From Orobanche coerulescens (Eukaryota; Streptophyta; Magnoliopsida; Lamiales; Orobanchaceae): a stretch of DNA of 64,000 nucleotides. Location of the stretch: NCBI GenBank assembly GCA_033398695.1, contig CM065802.1:145376096-145440095 (forward strand). Reading direction: 5' to 3'. This document shows, in pieces, positions 35,013 to 45,770 of the stretch (within the stretch, counting starts at the first letter, position 1; each line of letters begins with the position of its first letter). A program made the translations under genes and the position numbers. The notes below the pieces were generated by a model that made no database searches, was not told the origin of the DNA, and saw only the letters and a list, made by a program, of their open reading frames with translations.

Positions 35013-36211
35013 ATGGCATCCAGAACCGGAAAAAAGAGAAGAGGAGAAACCTCCCAAACATCCTCCACGGCTTCCGGCGATCTATCATTTCGGAATGCTC
35101 AAGCCATGAAAGTTTTCAACGAAATCCTTATTGACGAAGAGGTAACTCCGAGTCACCACTTTGATTTTGAATCTCTGAACTGTGCTGGTGTTGCTATCGA
35201 AGAATTCTTCGATATGCTTGGGATAAATCGGTTCGTTAGTCTTGCTCGACCAATTTATGAGGAATGTGTAAAAGAGTTTTATGCAAATTTTTTTGTCACT
35301 TATGATGCCGACGGACTCGCTGTTGTTAATTCCCTTGTGCGTGGTAAATCAATATCCTTTGATGAGGCGAAGCTTTCGGAGATTTTTGGTCTCCCTAATG
35401 AGGGTTTTCGATGCAAAGTAGAGTTTGCTCCTCCGGACGAAGTCATTAACGACTGGTCCGATGATGTAAGCTATGGTGTTCATGAGTCCAAAGTCCGTGA
35501 TTTTTTGTCGGACAAAGTCGTTCTAAATGTTCATTCCGGGCGGTTTGAAAACAATGACTTTGGGATAAACATTCGTTTGCTTCACGATGCTATCACTCGT
35601 TGTCTTATGCCTAAAGTTAATGCTCAGCTTCGACTTGTGAATATCGATATGGAGATTATTTATCATGTGTGGAAGGATCACCAAGTCAACTTCGCGTCTA
35701 TTGTGCTAAAATGGTTCGTGGAAAAGGGTCAAATTTTCCACAAAAAGAGCTACGCGAAAGTTGATCGACAGAGAAAATCTGGAATGCCGTTTGGTTCTAT
35801 CTTAACTGAAATTTTTGAGAAAGTTGGAGTTGATCTGTCTGGGGTCCACGGGGTTCCGATTCCTAGGGGAGCCTCGTCACCGAGGGGACGTTACGGACGA
35901 TGAGGTATCTTCGCACGAGAAATCGTGGATGGATATACTTTGCGTATATCAAGGATGATGATCGGCTCATAGATGGGGGCACTCTTCCGAGACCGGAGGA
36001 GAGGATCACATCGAGGGGGATCGAACATACTAGACCTCGTCCGTCATCTCAGCTTGGTTCCTCCCGTCCTCGTCCGGAATCCTCTTCTTCCCAGATGGCT
36101 TCTCGAATGGATAGGCTTGAGAAGGACATGAGCGACATCAAGATCATGGTGAAGAACATCTGCACACATTTTGGGATACCGCCGACACCTCCGGATGCGG
36201 ACCTTGACTAG
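35013..36211 (+). pseudogene. Element C env-like ORF (plant transposon protein type), one frameshift
   Basis: The ATG at 35013 opens 296 codons (to 35903). A frameshift near 35885-35905 moves the remaining 103 codons to another frame. The N-terminus is basic (GKKRRGE). The central region, with REFYANF- and VRGKSISFDEAKLSEIFGLP-like text, matches what I recall of the 'putative plant transposon protein' (Transposase_32) family. The C-terminus has a Ser/Arg/Pro-rich linker and a short coiled coil (RMDRLEKDMSDIKIMVKN). No signal peptide or clear membrane segment is visible, so 'env-like' describes position only. Its role is unknown. Confidence 0.75.
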
Positions 36212-36596
36212 TCGGGCTATCCTTTCTGATGATGATGTTTCCTGTTTTATTAAAAGACCAAACATTTCATGTTTATGTTTTGACTGTAATGACTATCTTT
36301 TTATGCATCATTTTGGTTATCATTTTGTTTAATCATTGACTTGGTTTATGTTGATTATTATGCGTATCATTGATGTCTCTTGCAGGTTTTCTCAACTTTT
36401 TGTTAATGACAAAAAGGGGGAAAATAATATGTATTCGTTTTTGAAATCAACTTTTGAATTAACCCGTGCGCGTTTTCAGGGGGAGCATATTAATTTTTGC
36501 AGTGCTCGTGTTCAAGGGGAGATTTTAATTTTTATTAAAATCATGTTTTCAAAAACTCACATACGTAAATTTTGTCATCATCAAAAAGGGGGAGAT
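36212..36596 (+). other. Region with multiple polypurine tracts before C 3' LTR
   Basis: Four purine tracts with a caaaaaggggg or cagggggag core lie at about 36408, 36477, 36515 and 36583. The last ends at 36596, directly before the LTR. Repeated polypurine tracts are a known feature of Sireviruses. The open frame at 36336-36617 has no recognisable content. Confidence 0.75.
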
Positions 36597-37641
36597 TGTT
36601 GGAACAATATTTTTTAGATCATTTTGATGATGTGTTATTAAAACCAAAATTTACTTAAAACATATTTTCTCTTCAGTTAACGTACGTAACACACATCACA
36701 TTAACGTACGTAACATCTACGCTTGTTCCAAGATTTTTAGTACAGCTTAACGCATTTAACGCATCTTTATAACGCATTTAACATTCACTATTTTCGTAAG
36801 TTTTTCGCATGTAACGACGAATCGTGAGATATATATAACGTACGTAAGGCTTGAATTATTCTGACCGTTGGAAAAGCCACTAGCCGTTGCAACAAGTCGT
36901 CTCAATCAACGGATCTTTGACCAGGATATTACTTACGTAACCATGAGGTTCATAACGCATTTAACGCATTTCATCATGTTTCACCGACGCTTCGCACTTC
37001 ATTACGGCCGTTATTCGATCATATAACGCATTTAACGCACGTAACGCACGTAACGCTCGTAATCCATGATATAACGACGTAACCGCTAAACTGTTCCAAC
37101 GGGAAATTGAGCTCAAGAAGGCTATAAATAGCCACCTTCATGGAGATTGAAGACACACAAGCATTCTGAGCCTACTAGCATACTCAAGCAATATCAAGCA
37201 AATATTTTGAGAGATATTCTTATTCTAGATTGTGATACGAGAAGATTTGTTCTATAATTTCCAATCTTCATTCTTGTATCTAAGAGCGATATATCGTGAA
37301 AGTCGAGTTCCTACTCGCATTTATTTTGTGTATAGGTTATCTTGTACCTAGAAAAACAAGAGTGCTTTTGTGAGGTTGTTCTTGAGCCCGGAAATCAAGA
37401 AGTTGTAAGAAGTTGGCACTAAACTAGAAAGTGCAATTCCAAGTTCTAAGAAAAGTCCTAGTCGATAAAACTAGGTAGGGGACGTAGGCTTCGTTAATAG
37501 CCGAACCTCTCGAAAAATTCCTTGTGTTCTTTCTTTTCCGCATTTTTATTACTCCGATATTTTTGCTTCCGCACGAAAAGAGTACAATACTCTTATCCGC
37601 ACTATTCAACCCCCCCTTCTAGTGGCGGTACCAATCTAACA
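36597..37641 (+). repeat. Element C 3' LTR (complete)
   Basis: 1,045 bp, tgttggaaca...aatctaaca. It supplies the ~329 bp missing from the 5' LTR, including three intact ACGTACGT palindromes (36676-36850). In the part shared with the 5' LTR several palindromes read aacgcattt or aacgcacg instead. The TATA box is at 37122-37130. Several small deletions relative to the 5' LTR are visible near 36985 and 37070. Confidence 0.93.
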
Positions 37642-38182
37642 GAATGCCTCAATGAGTTTGGATAATGTTGTATCGACCTTTGAGTTAGTCGTAATTCATG
37701 CTTGATACGTATATTGAACGGATTATTGGTAATTGTGATATTCAAGGTTGTTCGAGCGACCGACATCTCATTTTAGGACGTTGTTCGAGGAAGGACATTC
37801 TTCACCGGTGTTGAGTAAGTTAATTCTTACTCGGTTAAAAGGATATTCATTCCTTTCGTTGTTGTTCATTCATAATCATAATTTATTCATAATGTATTAA
37901 CCGTATTGAGACTTGTAATTGTCAAATAATCACTTCATTCACGAGGAACGACGGTTCCAACCATTTTATTGAGCTCTCATTCATTTCACTATCATTTCAT
38001 CTTGGTGAGTCATTCTTGACTTTGTCGGATTGTTTCATTAATATTCTTCATGGTCATTCTTGTCCATATGACCTTCTAGGTTCATATTGCATGGCCGGGT
38101 GGGGATGTGTGGAATTTTTAGTCAGGCACGTGATAGTCATGTGATTGGGTTCACCGATACATTGGACTGTGCACACGGTAAC
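37642..38182 (+). repeat. Element B 3' LTR, part 2
   Basis: It begins with the second copy of gaatg and aligns with about 10776-11310 of the 5' LTR. It ends with gtaac (38178-38182), the target duplication of element E. Confidence 0.93.
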
Positions 38183-39344
38183 TGTTGGGAAAACAAAAAC
38201 CCTATATCGAAACAGCCGGGATAATCAATCCCTGTATCGAAAATAAGAGGTTTTGACATATATGCCAATCCTCAATACAGTAAGGAAACTGTATCGATAA
38301 ATTGAAATGTCAACATGTATCGAAGACCTGTCTCGAATCCAGCATATAGTGGAACCTTTCAGTACAACAAAGAAGTCTTATAAAGACCAAGTATGGAAGC
38401 TATCTCAAATCACCGTACAGTGATCTTCCATACAGCTCTCAACAGGACAAAGAAGGAATCTTCAGAAGTCAAGTCTAGTTGATGAAGAAGTATTTAAATA
38501 CTCAAGGATAAAGTATTTAAATACTGTCAGTCAACAGATCTTCAAAATCCTGCAAATTCCGGATCGTGCTTTTCATCCCGTTGGAACGGAATCTTGCTCA
38601 ACGGATTTATCTCAACTGGTATATTTTCCAGATGACTATATATATATCTCATCAAGGCGTTGAAGATCAGTTACCCAAGTTACGAAATTATAAAGTTATC
38701 AAAGTTTTTATCAGAGCAAAACATATCTCCAAAAGCTTACTCCAACTCAGATCTAAGAGATATACAGTGCTCAACATCTTGAACAACACTTCATCAGCTA
38801 GAAGCTCATAAAGTCAAAGCTGTTGTTCATACCCTATTCTATACTTTGAACAAAACCAGATCAGCCCTGTGTGGACTGAGTAATCGTTGCTACTCCAGAA
38901 CTGTGTGTGAAGGAATTGCATCGAGGAAGACGAAGCTTCATAACTGTGTGTGAAGAAGCAAATCAAGCATTAGCTCAAACCAATCTGTGTGAACGGTTGA
39001 AGCTAAGATCTTTATATCAATCTGTGTGAACGATATATTGATTGTGTGTTGTTATAATTACGTAGTTGTGTACGTAGTAATTATAATAAACTTTTTATTC
39101 CTGTGTGGAGGACCAGTGGACGTAGAGGGTTTACCTCGAACCACTTTAAATATTGTGTTATTTACCTTCTGCCTTACTTGTTTTAGTTACTGTGATTATT
39201 TAAGTATACACTGCACATCGAGTTGCTGTATCCACAGCAACTTACTTTATTTAAGACTTCCGCTACGCACTCAGATTTAAAATAAGTACAGCTTGTTGTT
39301 TAAACTACTTCCCAAGCTGTATCCAGTATACTTAGTCACCAACA
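38183..39344 (+). repeat. Element E 5' LTR
   Basis: TG...CA ends. It contains repeated tacagt/actgta and tgtgtgaa words and an actatatatata TATA-like stretch near 38633. It differs from the 3' LTR by a few substitutions, a short segment near 38250 and a shorter TA run. The open frame at 38566-38811, also present in the other LTR, has no known content. Confidence 0.93.
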
Positions 39345-39346
39345 AG

Positions 39347-39357
39347 TGGTATCGGAG
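39347..39357 (+). other. Element E primer binding site (tRNA-Met type)
   Basis: TGGTATCGGAG starts two bases after the LTR end; the next bases (agg) depart from the usual site. Confidence 0.75.
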
Positions 39358-39453
39358 AGGTTGATTCTAAAAAGAATCAGTCATATTTTTAACCGAATCA
39401 GATCCAAAATCACTTAACCTATAAAACAGTCTCTTTCATTTCTTTATTTTCAC

Positions 39454-41742
39454 ATGGATACTTCTATGATCAACAAAGTGCCTATGTTCTCTATTAACGA
39501 ATTTGATGATTGGAGAATTAGGATGGAGGCTCATCTTGCAGCAATGCACGAAGAGATGATTTTTGTTATACAGGATGGCCCTATCAAGATCATGAAGGTA
39601 AACACGGCCGCAAGGATTGAAGGCCAAGCCCATGCTGAGATGCTCGAGAAGGAACGCGAACAATGGACCACAGATGAAAGAAAGCGAGCCAACCTCGACA
39701 ATGTGGCTAAGAACGCGTTATTAGTCACTCTTGACAAAGGCACGTTCTCGAAGGTAAAGAGCTGTAAATCAGCCAAGGAAATCTGGGATAAACTCAAGAT
39801 GATTTGTGAGGGAACTTAGCTCTCAAAAGAAAACAAAATTTCAAAACTGACTCAGCAATTTGAATCTTTCAAAATGAAACCAACTGAGACTCTTGAGGAA
39901 CTTGACCTCAGATTCACTGGTATTGTTGGTGAACTTGAAGCGTTGGGCAAAATTTATACCCAAAAGGAGAAGAATTTAAAAAATTTCAGATTCACTGCCC
40001 GATGGGACATTAAGACCACAGCTATGCGTGTATCTTGCAATCTTAATGAAATATATACTTTTGATCTCTTCTCTGACCTCAAAGCTTTTGAGTATGATAT
40101 TGACAGAAGAGAGAAAGCTGAAGAATCTCCTTCAAAGGTCACAGCACTAGCCGCTGTATCGAATCGTCGACACAGTATGCCCAGCTCGTCGAAGGCCAGT
40201 CACAAGAATGCTGACAATGACGACGACATCCTGTCTCAAGATGAAATGGCGCTTCTCATGCATAAGTTCAAGAAGTTCATCAAGCAATCGGGAAAGACTC
40301 CTTACAGGCCCAAACCTGTCCACAAGGTAAGTACCGAAACTTCATCCGGTGATGCTAACCTGTGCTATAATTGTAGGAAACCGGGACATTATGCAAATAA
40401 ATGTCCTCATCCCAAAGTTCAAAGGTTGCCGAAGGCCGAGCAACAAGAGAGAGATGAAAGAAGACGTGCTTGGAAAAACAAGCTCAAGGCCCTGATTGGA
40501 GAATCAGAAGCCTCCCCCACACCATCCAAATCATAAGAATGTCTTCAAGTGGTCATTGAAAGTGATTCATCTGACGATGAGTTCGATGATAAAGCATATA
40601 TGTGCTTTATGGCCAAGGACATTCCGGAAGGTGAAGACAGCGATGATGAGGTAAGTTCAATCTCAGGTATTCCATCAAATGCATCTCATACTTTTGAAAA
40701 CATGATGAATGAGTTTAAAAACATTCAAAAGGCCCATGAGACATTGAAAAATAAGAATATACAGCTCCAACTGTCTAACCTAGAGCTGAAAGATGAAAAT
40801 GACTTGCTGAAAATAAATTATGAAAATATGTCTATTGATTGTGAAACCAGCAAAGTCGATTTTGAAAAACTCATGGAGAGCAATCATCAACTTGCTCATG
40901 AACTAAGTGAGGTTAAAACTCACAACGAGAGCAAGACAAATGATTTGGTTCTACTTCAAGCCAAAGTCACAACTCTCGAAAAACGAGAAATTGAACTTGA
41001 AACCACTCTGAAATCGTTCGAGAAATCGTCTAAAAGAATGGAAGAAATTCTGAGCACTGGGCAACATGCTCATGATAAAAGTGGCTTAGGATACAGCTCA
41101 TGTTCAAACAAAGGGAAAACTAGTACAGTGTTTGTCAAGAGTGTGGAACACATTCCTGTGTCGAAAGAAACTCCAAGTCCTGAGAAGGAACCCGCTGCAC
41201 CGCGAAAACCGAAGGCTGCCATTCCGCCCCCGCAAACCTATTCCAGACAGCGGAATCATAAGCCGTTCCAACCTGTGAGGCGCACTCAACAGCATGCTCC
41301 TAGAGCATATCAACAGCGCCAACAGCCGTTCAGAAGGAAGGCTATATCCAACTACTAAAGGCCCGCACGGCAGTACTATCAGTATAGCATGCCGAGATAT
41401 TGGATACAGGAGCCCCGTTATTCCTCGAGACAGCAGATGTCCGCACAATATCAACAACAGCGTTGGGAATCCAACTGGAGACCCAGAAGGCAAGCTGTTA
41501 GGCCAAAGAAAATGGCTCCACCTCCAAGACGGCACTCGTACTGGATTAATAATAATAACCCTGAATTTTACATGCATAATAATTATCATGGTTATAGCGA
41601 CTACGAATATGCCCCACGTAGATATCGCAACACTGTACCGAGTGTGACCTACAGTAAACCAATTGCTGTCAGGAAAACTTGGGTACCTAGAGGAACTAAC
41701 ATACATGGACCCAAAAATCAAAGGGGACCTAAATCTACTTAA
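39454..41742 (+). pseudogene. gag: Element E gag, one frame with four stops
   Basis: The ATG at 39454 opens a copia gag. One frame runs to pol without a frameshift but has stops at 39817 (TAG), 40534 (TAA), 41356 (TAA) and 41740 (TAA). The N-terminal UBN2-like part includes EIWDKLKMICEGT. A CCHC finger, CYNCRKPGHYANKC, is near 40360. An acidic segment and a long coiled coil (about 40700-41040) follow, then a basic Gln/Arg-rich tail and TWVPRGTN, the Sirevirus-type gag end. Each stop could come from a Gln codon by a single C-to-T change. Confidence 0.9.
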
Positions 41743-44700
41743 TCTCTTTGCATACAGGACATCCTAGAGGAGGACACCTGGTACTTCGATAGTGGATGCT
41801 CTCGACACATGACCAGAGATAGAAGAAAGCTATCAGATTTTGTAGAAGGTCGCGGTCCAAAAGTTCGTTTCGGTGATAAATCTAAAGGAAGAACAAGAGG
41901 GAAAGGAAACCTACTTATCGGAAAATTCAAAGTCACCGATGTTGCATATGTTGAAGTCTTACAGTACAATCTACTTAGTATTAGCCAGTTCTGTGATAAA
42001 CAGTTCTTGGTGAAATTCTATATAGATCGATGTAGAGTCAAGAACATCCAGACCAAAGAAGTTGTGCTTACAGGAAGCAGATCAGGTAACATGTATATTG
42101 CTGACTAGAAGCCTATGAGCTCATCAATTCCATGCTTTGTTGCCAAAGGAACTGCAGATCTTAGCTGGTTATGGCACAAGAGGATGTCTCACGTCAACTT
42201 CAAGATGATCAACAAGCTCTCAAGACAGGGAATGGTAAGAGGAATGCCAAATGTATCATTCAAAAAGGACAGCGTCTGCGGACCATGTCAGAAAGGCAAG
42301 CAAATCAAGTCAACCCTGAAGAGCAAATCCTACCTTTCAACCCAAAGAGTGTTGGAAATGCTACATATGGATCTCTATGGTCCTGTCGACCCAGTAAGTT
42401 TGGGAGGTAAGAAATACTGTCTTGTTGTTGTTGATGATTACTCCAGGTATGCTTGGATAATTTTCCTAAACAAGAAGAAGGAAACTACATCAAAGCTGCC
42501 CGAGCTCCTGAAAAAGCTTCAAAATGAAAAGGCATTGAGTATCGTGTCCATTCGTTCCGACAGAGGTACAGAATTTACTAACCGCTTTATAGAGCAATAC
42601 TGTTCGGAAAATGGGATACAACACGAATACTCAGCTGCCCTTACACCTCAAAAAAATGGTGTTGCCGAGCGAAAGAATAGGACGCTGAAAGAAGCAACAA
42701 GGACAATGATCGCCGCAAGCAAGTTGCCACAGCGTTTCTGGGGTGAAGCAACCAATACAGCATGCTACACTCAAAACCGATGTATCGTCAACAAGCACCA
42801 CAACAAAACAGCATACGAGGTATGGAACAACAAAACTCCGTTAGTTTCGTATTTTCACATTTTTGGATGCAGGTGCTATGTGTTGAATAATGGGAAGGAT
42901 CAACTTAGAACCTTTGATGAGAAATCAGATGAAGGGATATTTGTAGGATACTCCTCCGTCAGCAAAGCTTACAGGATCTTTAATAAAAAAAAGCTGAAGA
43001 TCGAGGAATCAGTTCATGTAGTGTTCGATGAACCTCATCATGACCCTACAGGAGTAGATGATATTACTCAGAACATCCAAAATCTCTCTATCTTAGATCC
43101 TACAACTCCCATAGAACCTGTCGTTGATCTAGAAATCAACCCCGCAGCTGTAAGAATCGACGTAGATGAAGCCGACACTGTACAAGCTGAAGCTGTATCT
43201 ACAGAAACTCTAGATACAGTACGGGACCCTGAATTAGAACCCGACCGAAGATGGTTGAAATATCACCCGCAAGAGCTGATCATTGGAAACATAGATGCTA
43301 GTGTTTCTACTCGTAGGAGAATACAGAGTACACAAGGAAATGTACTTTGTGCACAAGAAGAACTAGATACTAAGATATCACCGTTTCCAGAATGGAAATC
43401 TCAACCCGAGCTTAGAAGACTCAATATGTGCACTATTGCTGTATTATTAGCCCAGTCCGAACCTGTTTCGACCATAGACACTCTTAATAATTCTCATTGG
43501 ATAACATCTATGGAAGAAGAGCTTAACGGTTTCGAAAGAAACAATGTATGGTATCTTGTACCCAGACCTACACATCAATCGGTTATAGGAACCAAATGGG
43601 TGTTTCGAAACAAAAAGGATCGAAATGGACTTATTATTAGGAACAAATCCAGACTAGTCGCACAAGGCTATAGTCAGGAAGAAGGCATAGACTATGATGA
43701 AACCTTTGCCCCTGTATCCAGACTAGAATCCATTAGGATATTCTTAGCCTTTGCCGCCCATAAAAGCTTTATTGTATACCAAATGGACGTCAAGAGTGCA
43801 TTCCTGAATGGAGACCTTGCCGAAGAAGTTTATGTTGAACAACCACTAGCGTTTGCCAACACAGACGGTATCGACCTAGTCTACAGGTTAAGGAAAGCAC
43901 TGTATAGACTTAAGCAAGCCCCTAGAGCCTGGTATGAGACTCTGTCCCAGTATCTAACTAACAATGGATTTGAGAAAGGTGTTGTGGACAAGACATTATT
44001 CAAAATACAGGAAGGTGATGACATTCTAACGGTACAAATTTATGTAGATGATATAATTTTTGGTTCAACTAACCTTGCTTTGTGTCAAAGGTTCTCTCAT
44101 CTCATGCAAAGTAAATTTGAAATGAGTATGATGGGAGAACTTTGTTATTTCCTAGGTTTGCAGGTAAAACAGTTGCCTACAGGTATTTTCATCAACCAGG
44201 AAAAATACAGCAAGGAGCTTCTCAACAAATTTGGAATGAACACTTCCAAATCATCGTCAACCCCCATGAGCACTTCCATGCAAATTAGTGATGATGAAGC
44301 CGGAAAGCCGTTTGACCAATCACTCTACAGGAAGCTCATTGGTTCGCTCATGTACCTAACGGCTAGCAGACCCGATATCCAGTTTGCTGTTGGAGTGTGT
44401 GCGAGATATCAAGTAGCACCTAAGGAATCACACTTCAATACAGCTAAACGAATCCTGAAGTACATTAAAGGAACAGCCGATGTAGGACTATGGTATCCTA
44501 AGGAAGGAGGATTCGATTTAGTTGGATACAGCGACTCGGATCTCGGAGGCTGCAAGCTAGATAGGAAGAGTACAAGTGGAACTTGTCACTTTCTTGGACC
44601 TAGACTTGTCTCTTGGTTCAGTAAGAAGCAATTGGCTAACTCACTTTCCACTACCGAATCGTAATACTATGTCAGCCGGTAGTTGCTGTATGCAGATCCT

Positions 44701-44989
44701 TTGGATGCAGCAATTGTCAGATTATGGAATTGAAGCCAGAGAGACGCCAATCATGTGTGATAGCACGAGTGCAATTGCAATAATGCACAATCCTGTCCTG
44801 CACTCGCGCACTAAGCATTTCAACATGAAACATCATTTCATAAGGAATCATGTCGAGAACAACGATGTTCGGCTCGAAAAGGTTCATACAGATATTTAGT
44901 TGGCCGACATCTTCACCAAGCCTCTCGACACAGCAAGATTCAACATGCTTAGACAAGAATTGGGAATGCTACAGCCCGACTCCCTGTAA
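41743..44989 (+). pseudogene. pol: Element E pol (PR-INT-RT-RH), nearly readable
   Basis: The protease starts TWYFDSGCSRHM near 41779. TAG at 42106 is followed by an 849-codon open frame (42115-44664). This holds the GAG-pre-integrase ([11 protein letters not shown]), the integrase with [14 protein letters not shown] and NGVAERKN, and a full RT with YVDD near 44041. A TAA at 44662 and a frame change interrupt RNase H. The rest (to 44989) holds CDSTSAIA and ADIFTKPL and has one more TAG at 44897. The catalytic residues of integrase and RT are all present. Confidence 0.92.
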
Positions 44990-45770
44990 GTAATTTACTG
45001 TTTTTACTCAACAATTAAGGGGGAATGCTGTAAGACCCAAGAATACAGTATCCACCATTAATTATATGTACACTCAGAGCCTTCAATACAGTACTGTAGG
45101 GAACAAAGCAATATGAATTATCCTACAGCTGACATGTGCAATAATTAAGGGGGAATACAATATGACCCATAAATACAGCATTAATCCAAAAATTGTTGTA
45201 TGGAATTTAAAACCTATATGTACCTTTTAAGGGGGAACGTCAGATCGTCATGATACAAAGACATACTATAGAATTTCGATTCAGTATATATATTATATTA
45301 TATTATTTCATTTTTAAAATGATTTTTGTCTACGTGCCCTGTTTTCATGTCAAACGTCATTTACATTAAATGCCTTACACGACATCTGGACAACTGAATC
45401 TCAAAAGCCGCGATGTTTTCAAATTGTTTAATGTTTTAAAACTGTCATTTCAGGCATTTAGGGTAACAAGAAATGTCAGAAGTGGGATCCGCTCATTTTT
45501 TAATATTCCGTGGATAAGTGTACCAGTTACACTCAGTTCATCGTCACCGTTCTTTTCAAAAACCATTTCCCATCCCTTAAAATCTGACCATTCGTTCATA
45601 TGAAAAACCCTACTTCGCCGCCCAATATAAAAGGACTGATACTGCCATTAGAGACTCTTTACGCTTTCTGCAAAAAATTAAGAGTTCTCAAGCAAATACA
45701 GCCTACATAGTTTTCTGCATTTTACTGCAAATTTCGTTTATTATCTTTCATACTTTCTTGAGAATCATCA
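44990..45770 (+). other. Spacer with three polypurine-like tracts and a TATA box
   Basis: Tracts reading attaaggggga or tttaaggggga lie at about 45016, 45146 and 45227. Downstream is a TATA box at 45626-45632 and about 140 bp of leader before the env-like ATG at 45771. The frame at 45370-45603 has no recognisable content. Confidence 0.7.
45626..45632 (+). promoter_or_regulatory. Candidate internal promoter TATA box for the E env-like ORF
   Basis: The sequence tataaaa in cccaatataaaagg lies 145 bp before the start codon of the env-like ORF. This is almost the same distance as the corresponding box in element C. Confidence 0.5.

Larger units (their letters stand above)
18498..37641 (+). mobile_element. 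Element C: Ty1/copia Sirevirus-like element with env-like ORF, hosting element D
   Basis: It starts tgttggaaca and ends aatctaaca, with a gaatg duplication. The 5' LTR is interrupted by element D after 11 bases and resumes at 29121. The internal order is gag (29885), protease-integrase-RT-RNase H (to 34621) and an env-like ORF (35013-36211), with several polypurine tracts before the 3' LTR (36597-37641). The copia domain order (integrase before RT), two CCHC fingers in gag and the extra 3' ORF fit Sireviruses. Confidence 0.93.

Noticed and set aside
38178..38182. Elements D and E both flanked by gtaac, suggesting a shared target preference
   Set aside because: D is a gypsy and E a copia element with different integrases, and D's left copy is missing. 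Two matching pentamers are within chance.
38566..38811. ORF present in both LTRs of E (also 49805-50056)
   Set aside because: Same reasoning: LTR copies, no recognisable content, and the frame spans a TA microsatellite.
39817..42108. In-frame stops in E read as programmed readthrough or stop-codon reassignment
   Set aside because: There are too many stops, of all three types, and the RNase H and env-like parts also have frame changes. Mutation by C-to-T change is simpler.
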